From NCBI GenBank assembly GCA_023145275.1, contig JAGLEB010000005.1, positions 1-15,036 of the forward strand: a stretch of 15,036 nucleotides of DNA. Reading direction: 5' to 3'. This DNA comes from Flavobacteriales bacterium (GTDB lineage: Bacteria; Bacteroidota; Bacteroidia; Flavobacteriales; JADGDT01). The translations under genes and the position numbers were made by a program. Each line of letters opens with the position of its first letter. Position 1 is the first letter of the stretch. A model generated the notes under the pieces. That model was not told the origin of the DNA. It was given only the letters and a program-made list of their open reading frames with translations, and made no database searches. Shown here in pieces: positions 8,432 to 15,023 of the stretch.

Positions 8432-10465
8432 ATGAGAATACACAATAACATAAAATTTCCAAAAGTCTTACTGGTACTTTTGTTTGTTCTCGGTAGTATT
8501 TCACTAACAGCTCAAACTTACGGTCCTTTACTGACCGATGTTTGGGGTGGTGTAAATTGTAAAGATGACAATGGATCGTCAGTATATCCTTTAAACTACT
8601 ACACCCCTAACCATTGTTCGCCAGGCTGTGTAGCAATATCTTTATCGCAAGTTTTGCACTATTACGAATGGCCAATTACTGGCGTAGACAATAATGTTTA
8701 TGCTGAGAACTACAATGGTACCCAATTCCGCCATATGGCATCTTTCGATGGAGTAGAGTACGATTGGGATAATATGCAAGATGAGTACTACAAAGTTGCT
8801 TCTAGCGATATTCAACGAAAAGCAGTAGGTGAACTTGTTTACCATTGCGATATCGCATTAGAAATGAATTTTGAACCTTCTGGATCTACTTCTAATGTAA
8901 ATAGAGTACCAGGAATTCAGCAACATTTTCGTTTTTCAGGTCATTACAAAGAGCCAGACTCATATTCTGCCTTTTGGACAAGAATGAGAGAAAACCTTAA
9001 AAATGGTCATCCTGTACAAGTAGCTGTTGGTTCTTCTTCTGGGTCTATTGGTCATGCCTTTGTAATAGATGGCTACCGTGAGTCTGATGGTTTCTATCAT
9101 GTTAACTGGGGTTGGTGGGATAAAAATAATTTCACAGGTGCAAAAATTAATCTTTGGTACGATGTAGAAAACGGTCACCTAGGACTGGGATATGATGAGA
9201 TCACTGGAGCAGTATTCGATTTCTTTCCTGTTCCACAAATTTCATCTTTCGAAGAAACAGGTAGTGGTAATAGCTTTACTGTATCGTGGATAACTTCCGA
9301 TATGATTACTAATGAAGAATATACATTAGAACAAAAGATAGATGGAGCTAATTGGACAGAAGCAACAGTTACAACTGACAAAAGTTATACTGTTAATTCT
9401 CCAACAGGAAAAGTTTATCAGTTTAGAGTAAAAGCAAAAACTGATGGAGCCTATTATTCAAATTCATGGTCAGAAACTGAGACTCATGCAGTTGCAAGTG
9501 GGTTCAACGGTTATGCTACAATGGATGGAACACAAGCTATGTTTGCTTATCAGACTCGCGATGCTAAAATAAATTTCAGCAATGATTATACTTTCGAAAC
9601 TTGGATAAGATTAAAATCTGGAAGTTCAACGGGTGATGTAATTATGGATAAAAATGGAATTTTTGCTTTTGAGATTGCATCAAAAACATCTACTTCATAC
9701 TCTGTTACTTTTAAAGCTAATGGAAACACTTTGAATTCAGCTAACTCGAGTAAGCAAATAGCTCTAAACGAATGGGTACATGTAGCTGTTTCTAAATCCT
9801 CTAACAAAACAATGCTATTTATTAATGGCGAAATTTATGACGAAAGTTCTGATGACTTCAATTTAAAGGATTCAAATAGTGCTTTTAATGTTGCTGAAAG
9901 ATATCACAGTGGCTATTCCGGCAGAATAGTTGCCGACCTTGATCAACTTCGTTTATCGACTGTTGCTAGATACAATGGTAATTTTACTCCAAGTCAAGAA
10001 AATCACTTTGAAGTAGACAGCAAAACGTCGTGTTATTTAACATTTCAGAACGTTCCTACTTTTAGTTATTTAGAAGGCTATAATGGTAAATACAGATTTA
10101 GATTTAAAGATTCTTCTTCAAATCTAGCTTTTAGGTTCGAAAAATCTGTTTGGAATTATGAAGAAATGGAGAATGAGCTATCAAACGAAGACCTTGAACT
10201 AATAGTTTCGTTAATTACAGTTTTCCCAAACCCAGTAGTTAACAATTTTATTGAAATTACTATAGAAGATAATGAATTGGTAAATTCAAAAAAAATAAAA
10301 TTCAATCTGTTCGATATTAATGGAAAAATGATTGAACTAAATAACACAAATGAAATTTCTTCAAACAAATGGAGGATTAATTTAGCTTATAGTGAAGCTG
10401 GAATTTATATTTTACAAGTCGATGGTGGGAATTTCAAATTGAATAGAAAAATAATTATTGAATAA
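8432..10465 (+). CDS. Secreted C10-family (streptopain-like) cysteine peptidase with Fn3, LamG and T9SS sorting domains
   Basis: A 677-residue exported cysteine peptidase. The signal peptide is about 1-27 (cleavage SLTA|Q). The C10 catalytic domain spans about 29-266. The nucleophile is Cys66 in SPGCVAISLSQVLHYYEWP, the catalytic His is His208 in GHAFVIDGY, and the oxyanion/aromatic motif is HVNWGWW at 223-229. A fibronectin type III-like domain follows at about 268-352. Next come a LamG domain at about 358-540 (TFETWIRL, NEWVHVAVSK, MLFINGE, DLDQLRLS) and a T9SS type A sorting domain at about 594-677 (VFPNPVVNN ... GIYILQVDGGNFKLNRKIII). The catalytic domain starts right after the signal peptide, so the propeptide usual in this family is missing. 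The gene lies beyond a hairpin and has only 30 bp of leader, so it probably depends on read-through from the SusCD transcript. It would degrade proteins outside the cell or on its surface. Confidence 0.92.
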   Translation: MRIHNNIKFPKVLLVLLFVLGSISLTAQTYGPLLTDVWGGVNCKDDNGSSVYPLNYYTPNHCSPGCVAISLSQVLHYYEWPITGVDNNVYAENYNGTQFRHMASFDGVEYDWDNMQDEYYKVASSDIQRKAVGELVYHCDIALEMNFEPSGSTSNVNRVPGIQQHFRFSGHYKEPDSYSAFWTRMRENLKNGHPVQVAVGSSSGSIGHAFVIDGYRESDGFYHVNWGWWDKNNFTGAKINLWYDVENGHLGLGYDEITGAVFDFFPVPQISSFEETGSGNSFTVSWITSDMITNEEYTLEQKIDGANWTEATVTTDKSYTVNSPTGKVYQFRVKAKTDGAYYSNSWSETETHAVASGFNGYATMDGTQAMFAYQTRDAKINFSNDYTFETWIRLKSGSSTGDVIMDKNGIFAFEIASKTSTSYSVTFKANGNTLNSANSSKQIALNEWVHVAVSKSSNKTMLFINGEIYDESSDDFNLKDSNSAFNVAERYHSGYSGRIVADLDQLRLSTVARYNGNFTPSQENHFEVDSKTSCYLTFQNVPTFSYLEGYNGKYRFRFKDSSSNLAFRFEKSVWNYEEMENELSNEDLELIVSLITVFPNPVVNNFIEITIEDNELVNSKKIKFNLFDINGKMIELNNTNEISSNKWRINLAYSEAGIYILQVDGGNFKLNRKIIIE

Positions 10466-10475
10466 GTATTTTATC

Positions 10476-10487
10476 ACGCTGCAGCGT
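10476..10487. repeat. Perfect 12-bp palindrome ACGCTGCAGCGT
   Basis: This GC-rich perfect palindrome sits 11 bp after the peptidase stop codon in otherwise AT-rich DNA. It is too short in stem, and has no loop, to act as an ordinary intrinsic terminator. A dimeric regulator site is possible for the gene that starts at 10596. A partly similar inverted repeat, TCACGCAGTGA at 11654-11664, occurs just after that gene. Confidence 0.4.
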
Positions 10488-10595
10488 AAAGCAACATTGT
10501 GAGAATACAATAAAGACATTGCTTAAACAATTCAAGAAGGATTGATATTGAGCGATAATAACCAAATTATATTAAACAATTAAAAACAATTAATT

Positions 10596-11627
10596 ATGAA
10601 GAGAAGTTTACTTTTTGTAGCCGTAATGCTACTTGGAATGTCTAATGCTTTTGGACAAGATGATTATGCTCTTTCCTTTAATGGAACTGATCAAAGATTA
10701 AAGTATTCAAATGATGAAAACTTAGACAAGATTAATGGTGCTACCGATTACACTATTGAAGTTTGGGTTAAGCCAACGTCTGATGACATACATAATAATG
10801 TAGTAGTAAAAAGATGGTATCAGTTTGCTATTACTCTTTATAAGGATGATTTGAAAAAATTATATTTCACTCATTACGGTACTCCAACTGATGATGGTTC
10901 AGGTACTATCACTCAAAAAAATACATATATAAATTCTTTAGAAAATGTTATTAAAATAAATGAATGGAACCATATTGCAGTAATTAATAACTCTACTTCA
11001 AACGAAATTAAACTTTTTGTTAATGGAGTAGATGTGACAGACAAGCATTATGATGCAATTCCATTAATTAGCAATCCAGATGAAGGGCATGCAACGTATA
11101 GCCCAAACATGTTCATTGCAAATGGAGGAAGTGGTACAAACCTAGCAGCAGAAATGGATGATTTCAGAATCCTAGACATAGCTAAAGATATCTCAGAATT
11201 AGAAACATCTTCAGTACTAAATTCAAATTATACCGCTGATTCTAACACCATAGTATTAATGAAAATGGATGAAGGAAGTGGGACTGTTATGACTATTGAT
11301 GAGGCTAATAATACTGAGGTTATGCTAAACAATGATCCATTATGGGTTAATTTATCAGAATCTCTTTCAACTCCTAAAAACAACACTACTAAATTCGGAA
11401 TCTTCCCTAACCCATCTGCAAACGGATTTGTTACTATTCAAACTCAAAATAATGAGTCTCTTACTAGCATTGAAGTTTTCAATACTTTAGGAAAGTCTGT
11501 GCGTTCTATTTCCGTAGATCAACAATCAAAGGTTTCATTCGATGTAAATGGACTTAACCAAGGTATTTACTTCGTAAGAGCTACTACTAAAGGAGGTGTT
11601 GCTACACAGAAATTAGTTATAAAATAA
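10596..11627 (+). CDS. Secreted LamG-domain protein with T9SS sorting tail
   Basis: A 343-residue exported protein with a signal peptide of about 20 residues (cleavage near AFG|Q). A LamG/concanavalin-like domain covers about 22-225 (YALSFNGTDQRLKYS, YTIEVWVKP, INEWNHIAVI, IKLFVNGVDV, MDDFRILD). A T9SS type A sorting domain lies at about 266-343 (FGIFPNPSANGFVTI ... GIYFVRATTKGGVATQKLVI). No catalytic domain is seen, so it is best read as a surface-attached or released binding protein. It follows the peptidase by 130 bp and is the last gene before a strong terminator, so it probably belongs to the same locus, perhaps with its own promoter in the gap. It repeats the LamG theme of the two genes before it, though it is more diverged from them than they are from each other. 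Confidence 0.87.
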   Translation: MKRSLLFVAVMLLGMSNAFGQDDYALSFNGTDQRLKYSNDENLDKINGATDYTIEVWVKPTSDDIHNNVVVKRWYQFAITLYKDDLKKLYFTHYGTPTDDGSGTITQKNTYINSLENVIKINEWNHIAVINNSTSNEIKLFVNGVDVTDKHYDAIPLISNPDEGHATYSPNMFIANGGSGTNLAAEMDDFRILDIAKDISELETSSVLNSNYTADSNTIVLMKMDEGSGTVMTIDEANNTEVMLNNDPLWVNLSESLSTPKNNTTKFGIFPNPSANGFVTIQTQNNESLTSIEVFNTLGKSVRSISVDQQSKVSFDVNGLNQGIYFVRATTKGGVATQKLVIK

Positions 11628-11688
11628 CTTTATATTCATGGTATGACTTTAGGTCACGCAGTGAAATAACTTAAGAATTATTGAACTT

Positions 11689-11738
11689 AAAGAGTTTATG
11701 GTCGAGATTAATGAAATCTCACCATAGACTCTTTTTTT
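11689..11738 (+). terminator. Intrinsic terminator closing the SusCD/peptidase block
   Basis: GAGTTTATGGT at 11692-11702 pairs with ACCATAGACTC at 11721-11731, with one G-U pair. After one bulged C, GAGATT pairs with AATCTC at the inner end. A run of seven T follows directly (11732-11738). It lies about 60 bp after the last + strand stop codon. Confidence 0.9.
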
Positions 11739-11759
11739 GTTGCTAAATGTAGTAGAAGT

Positions 11760-11911
11760 TTCAATTAAAGGAGTTTTACCATAACTAAGCATACTAAAAC
11801 TCCAATTGCACGAAGGCACTCGGAGCATTGCAGAATAGAACAGTCCGAAGTATTCAACTCTTGCAGCTTTGCCAGTTTGCTATTGGGTGATATTTCCCCA
11901 AATTCGCTTCA
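11760..11911 (-). other. GC-richer stretch with short open frame, possible decayed gene or dispersed repeat
   Basis: Between the two terminators the base composition rises visibly above its surroundings. On the - strand an open frame of about 48 codons runs from a TGA near 11909 to a TAA near 11767. It reads LAKLQELNTSDCSILQ and then a Leu/Val-rich end (GVLVCLVMVKLL). No good start codon begins it, and codon use (CTG, AAG, GAG) differs from the AT-rich codons of the neighbours. It could be a relic of a transferred gene or part of a dispersed intergenic repeat. It is probably not translated. Confidence 0.35.
11762..11808. repeat. Long imperfect inverted repeat in the convergent intergenic gap
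   Basis: GGAGTTTTA at 11770-11778 pairs perfectly with TAAAACTCC at 11795-11803 around a 16-nt loop. Skipping three bulged A residues, CAATT at 11762-11766 pairs with AATTG at 11804-11808. No T-run follows on either strand, so it is not an ordinary terminator. It overlaps the end of a possible decayed reading frame on the - strand. Confidence 0.55.
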
Positions 11912-11956
11912 CACAAATCAGAATAAAAAACTCAGCTCCAGATAAGATTAAGCACC

Positions 11957-11995
11957 AAAAAAAAGAGCCACCTCCAGAACTGAATGACTCTTTTT
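11957..11995 (-). terminator. Intrinsic terminator of the minus-strand hydrolase operon
   Basis: Read on the - strand, AAAAAGAGTCA (11995-11985) pairs with TGGCTCTTTTT (11970-11960), including one U-G pair. The loop is 14 nt and the T-run continues to 11957. The same stem has a C-A mismatch when transcribed from the + strand, so it favours the minus-strand operon. A smaller perfect hairpin, AGCCAA/TTGGCT at 12012-12027, lies between it and the stop codon. Confidence 0.75.
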
Positions 11996-12036
11996 ATATT
12001 AACTAAACATCAGCCAAAAAATTGGCTAATCTCTTT

Positions 12037-13215
12037 TTAGAAAGTACTTAGAAACTCCATTGCTTCTTTTAGAACCTTCTTTACTTTTGCATCCTTCTCT
12101 ACTTCGTATGCTGATTTTACATCTGCATAAGCATCTGTATATTCTCTATCCATCAAAGCTTTTGCTGCGTGAATACGAGTTTTAGGATTAGTATCTCTTA
12201 GTAATCCTATAGTCCAACGTACAGCAGGTCTCGATCTTATTTCGTGTAGTTTGTCAAGTGCTTCAGTTTGCTCATAAGTATCATCGCTATACAACTTCCA
12301 TTTTGTTTGTGATTCATATTTAATCATTTCTGAATCAAATAATATTGCATGATCGTTAATCTCAGGTCTTACCCATTTTGCAGGATAAGAAACAAGTTCT
12401 GAGTTTGCAGCCCAACGTGCCATACGCGGAACCATCCATCTTATTCCAGGTGTAGATTCTGGGTGGCCAGCTATAGCAAATACTCTTCCTTTACCAGGCT
12501 TATCCGTATAAACAAAAGTTCTACCAGGAGTAACTCCTGTAGGATATCCCTTTTTGTGGCTGATATCAGTTACATATTGACCTAGTTCTGTGAATGTAGT
12601 AGAATTAGTGTCAATTACCTCTACAACTGGTCCGTCGTAATACTGGGCAAATTGAGGTTTTTCTTTTAGCTCAGGGAATATTTTTAATCCCTCCTCGCCA
12701 AGTTTAAATTCTACTAAACCTCTTCCTCTATTATAATGTGCTCTATCAACATACTTTACACCTGCTAATTCTAAACTAGGGTAGCCAGGAGTAGTGATCA
12801 TAATATAAGATCCTGCACAAATACCTACAGCTCCTTTTCCGTCTTCTAAAACAAATTTTCTAACCTTCTCTTTACCCGATTTCCCAAGATTATTTAACTC
12901 TTTAGTTGCTGAACCTCCAGGGAAAATAATTACATCTATTTCATCGAGTTTACCTAATTGAATTTCAGCTGCACTAATTTCCATAGGTGATATACCTGCA
13001 TCAATTTTTAGTGCTTCTATTGTTTCAATAACACTTGTAGACCCAGCTCCATTACCATTAAAAACAGCAACTTTCAACTTATCGCTAATCTGTTCTTCTG
13101 AAACATCTTGCTTTTCTGTATCCTGAGATTTATCAGGCGCACTACACGAGCTGAATGACAATACTACAAGTACTAAACCAGCAACAAGCTTATTTAATTT
13201 AATATTTAATCTCAT
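12037..13215 (-). CDS. Lipoprotein with class I glutamine-amidotransferase-like (BPL_N) domain and C-terminal HEAT-like helices
   Basis: A 392-residue exported lipoprotein with lipobox SFSSC ending at Cys24. An acidic linker follows (about 28-46). The class I GATase-like domain covers about 47-270 and opens with LKVAVFNGNGAGS. It contains DVIIFPGGSATKEL, a nucleophile-elbow Cys133 in GAVGICAGSYIM, and His251/Glu253 in AIAGHPESTPG. A Cys-His-Glu triad is therefore likely intact. It resembles the BPL_N group, named after the N-terminal domain of some biotin-protein ligases; the reaction is not known. The last 75 residues (about 316-392) look like one or two HEAT-type helical repeats (TNPKTRIHAAKALMD), a plausible protein-contact module. 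It starts 6 bp after the Ntn hydrolase stop, so the two form an operon. It would act in the periplasm or at the outer membrane, where ATP-dependent chemistry is unlikely; a peptide or amide hydrolase role is inferred. Confidence 0.85.
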   Translation of the reverse strand: MRLNIKLNKLVAGLVLVVLSFSSCSAPDKSQDTEKQDVSEEQISDKLKVAVFNGNGAGSTSVIETIEALKIDAGISPMEISAAEIQLGKLDEIDVIIFPGGSATKELNNLGKSGKEKVRKFVLEDGKGAVGICAGSYIMITTPGYPSLELAGVKYVDRAHYNRGRGLVEFKLGEEGLKIFPELKEKPQFAQYYDGPVVEVIDTNSTTFTELGQYVTDISHKKGYPTGVTPGRTFVYTDKPGKGRVFAIAGHPESTPGIRWMVPRMARWAANSELVSYPAKWVRPEINDHAILFDSEMIKYESQTKWKLYSDDTYEQTEALDKLHEIRSRPAVRWTIGLLRDTNPKTRIHAAKALMDREYTDAYADVKSAYEVEKDAKVKKVLKEAMEFLSTF

Positions 13216-13221
13216 TTCTTA

Positions 13222-14535
13222 TTAGTTTATGCCTTTCATAGAATTTTTACCTTCCTCGATCATTTCATACTTATGAAGACCGTCTTTAGATATATCAATA
13301 TCAAATTCCTCTTTATAAGTTTCAATCACTAACTTATCAATCCAATCATAGAAAGTTTTAATATCTTTTTTATTAGAGGCACCATCCAATCTCCATTGAG
13401 TTTGCATTTCGGTAGCTTTTTTATAAATCTCATCCTCCTTCTTGTTGACAATCTGAGTTATTCCACTACCATCTCTATTGTATAGGGCATTTACATTAAT
13501 ATACTTTGAAGCGAATTTTCCCCATCTTATATTAAGTATTTTCTCTTTTTTTAACTTAAGTGCTGCAAAACAAACAGGAGAATCTTTTACTTCTTCATTG
13601 TATTTCACAACATATGGCAAATCAACACTTCCGTTAATCCATGTTGGAACCATTATAGAAGCTAACGGAAAACCAACGTTTGACCACATAGTAGCAAGAT
13701 TTGGATTCTCGCCCTTCATAATTCCCTGAACAACTACAGACGATGCCGAGCCTGTACGAGGGATATAGTCTTGTAAGATTTCGTACTTAGGAGTGTTTTC
13801 AGGAATATCCCCATATATTTCGAATAAATTTCTCTTAGTCAAAGAATTTGTCAATCCTTTAGTTACTGTCTGCTCAATATCCTTTGGCGTCAATCCAACG
13901 GTAGATGATTTATGATAAAAAATCTCGTTTACAGTATTATATCTAATATAACCACTACTCTCTTTACCAAAATCTCCAGTAAAAGAATAATTTGCTCTAA
14001 TTATATATCCGAAAGGAGCAACTGTAGGATCATTTGCATCAAATTTAACATATCCCTCATTACCAATTTCGTAATAAGCAGCTCCACCTTCTGCATCAAT
14101 CACTCCGAAGTTTGCTTCTAAACCAGACACCTTTCCCAAAGCATCCAAAAATGCCTCAAAATCGCCTAAAGTTCTACAACTAGCTAATGCATCTCTCATT
14201 GCTCTACCTTCATAACCAGTTAACTTCTCATCATTGTGAAGATTCAAATTGTATGATGCCGAATTCATTATAGCAAATCCAGTACTATTCATACCCATCC
14301 AAATACTTTTTCCCTCTCTATCTTTTGAGTTCACTAATCCTAAGTAAGGATATTTAGCATCGTCAAAATACATTAACACATTGTTTACAGCCCAAGTATC
14401 TCTATTCTTCCATAACATTGGACGGCCATCCTTAGTGTATTTTCCAGAGATCACAGCTGTTGTACACGCTTCAGACTCGTTTTGATAAGCAAAAATTGCT
14501 AGTAGAAAAACTGCAATGCTAAAAATTCTCTTCAT
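13222..14535 (-). CDS. Exported Ntn hydrolase, C45/AAT or choloylglycine hydrolase-like
   Basis: A 437-residue exported N-terminal-nucleophile hydrolase. The signal peptide covers 1-23 (MKRIFSIAVFLLAIFAY ... ESEA), and cleavage would expose Cys24 in ACTTAVISGKYTKDGRP. Family hallmarks follow: MLWKNRDTW with Arg45 and Asp46, and WMGMNSTGFAIMNSAS at about 79-93 with Asn82. Later come AYYEIGNEGYVKFD, FGYIIRANYSF and PRTGSASSVVVQG. In this superfamily the N-terminal Cys is nucleophile and its own amine is the base, and the enzymes cleave linear amide bonds (penicillin V, bile-acid conjugates, acyl-amino acids, dipeptides) or transfer acyl groups. The substrate here cannot be read. It is the first gene of a two-gene operon with the GATase-like lipoprotein. 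The promoter should lie just upstream of 14535 on the - strand; a near match to the Bacteroidota -7 box, TATTTTG, is at 14600-14606, with spacing one base short. Confidence 0.87.
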   Translation of the reverse strand: MKRIFSIAVFLLAIFAYQNESEACTTAVISGKYTKDGRPMLWKNRDTWAVNNVLMYFDDAKYPYLGLVNSKDREGKSIWMGMNSTGFAIMNSASYNLNLHNDEKLTGYEGRAMRDALASCRTLGDFEAFLDALGKVSGLEANFGVIDAEGGAAYYEIGNEGYVKFDANDPTVAPFGYIIRANYSFTGDFGKESSGYIRYNTVNEIFYHKSSTVGLTPKDIEQTVTKGLTNSLTKRNLFEIYGDIPENTPKYEILQDYIPRTGSASSVVVQGIMKGENPNLATMWSNVGFPLASIMVPTWINGSVDLPYVVKYNEEVKDSPVCFAALKLKKEKILNIRWGKFASKYINVNALYNRDGSGITQIVNKKEDEIYKKATEMQTQWRLDGASNKKDIKTFYDWIDKLVIETYKEEFDIDISKDGLHKYEMIEEGKNSMKGIN

Positions 14536-14888
14536 GACTTCAATTTTTTTCCGTTTTATGTACCGATTGACTTCAAAAGCAATATTCTGCTCTTAAAATC
14601 AAAATAATAAACACTTTACATTAATACAATTGCAAGGTAGTAAATGTTTTATACTGAAAGTTTACAATATTCACATTTAATACACCAAGCAACTAGTATT
14701 TCAATACTTTAAAGGCAATAAACACAAATAGTGTACTATTTCAACATGAAACTAAAACCTATAAACAAGCAAATAATAGCAATCATTTTATTTAAAATAC
14801 TCTTTAGATAGAATGTTTTAAGATTAACTCAAATATTAGACAACTTGAAATCAGCATTCTTTCAATAAAATTAAAAATACCTCAATAA
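14536..14888. other. AT-rich non-coding region upstream of the Ntn hydrolase
   Basis: No open frame or RNA gene is recognised. The part next to 14535 should hold the promoter and leader of the minus-strand operon. The remainder, to 14888, shows only AT-rich sequence without strong repeats or hairpins. Confidence 0.5.
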
Positions 14889-15023
14889 TCTGACATTACA
14901 TTTGTAAGAAAACACTTTCAATTGTACGATTTTAAAATAGGTAAAGTTAAGTTTGAATTTACTCCTAAATCTAAAAAAACTAGTTCTACTGTTATTTTAA
15001 TGGTTAATAGATTACGAGGTTAA
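14889..15023 (+). pseudogene. Possible integrase N-terminal fragment ending inside the terminal repeat
   Basis: An open frame of 44 codons runs from after a TAA at 14886-14888 to a TAA at 15021-15023. It has no ATG near its beginning; TTG at 14922 is the only plausible start and would give 33 residues. The part KIGKVKFEFTPKSKK followed by TVILMVNRLRG resembles the arm-type DNA-binding start of Bacteroidota tyrosine recombinases, where a basic PKSKK-like segment precedes an (I/V)xLxxxxxG+R strand. The resemblance is from memory and short. The stop lies within the 23-bp repeat, as if a longer gene had been cut there. A TAnnTTTG-type -7 box (TACATTTG) sits at 14897-14904, inside the frame and 18 bp before the TTG. 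Confidence 0.3.

Noticed and set aside
7477..11627. LamG proteins as glycoside hydrolases or lyases
   Set aside because: The concanavalin-like fold is shared with some CAZymes, but no catalytic acid pattern of a CAZyme family is seen and the LamG sequence signatures fit binding domains.
12012..12027. AGCCAA/TTGGCT hairpin as the minus-strand terminator
   Set aside because: The stem is only 6 bp and no T-run follows on the - strand; the longer stem at 11957-11995 fits better.
13478..14121. Two + strand open frames (13478-13729 and 13912-14121)
   Set aside because: Both are antisense to the Ntn hydrolase, whose protein is conserved along its whole length; they look like shadow frames.
14600..14606. 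TATTTTG on the - strand as promoter of the Ntn hydrolase
   Set aside because: It is one base short of TAnnTTTG and has only a weak TTG at the -33 position; mentioned in the gene entry but not called.
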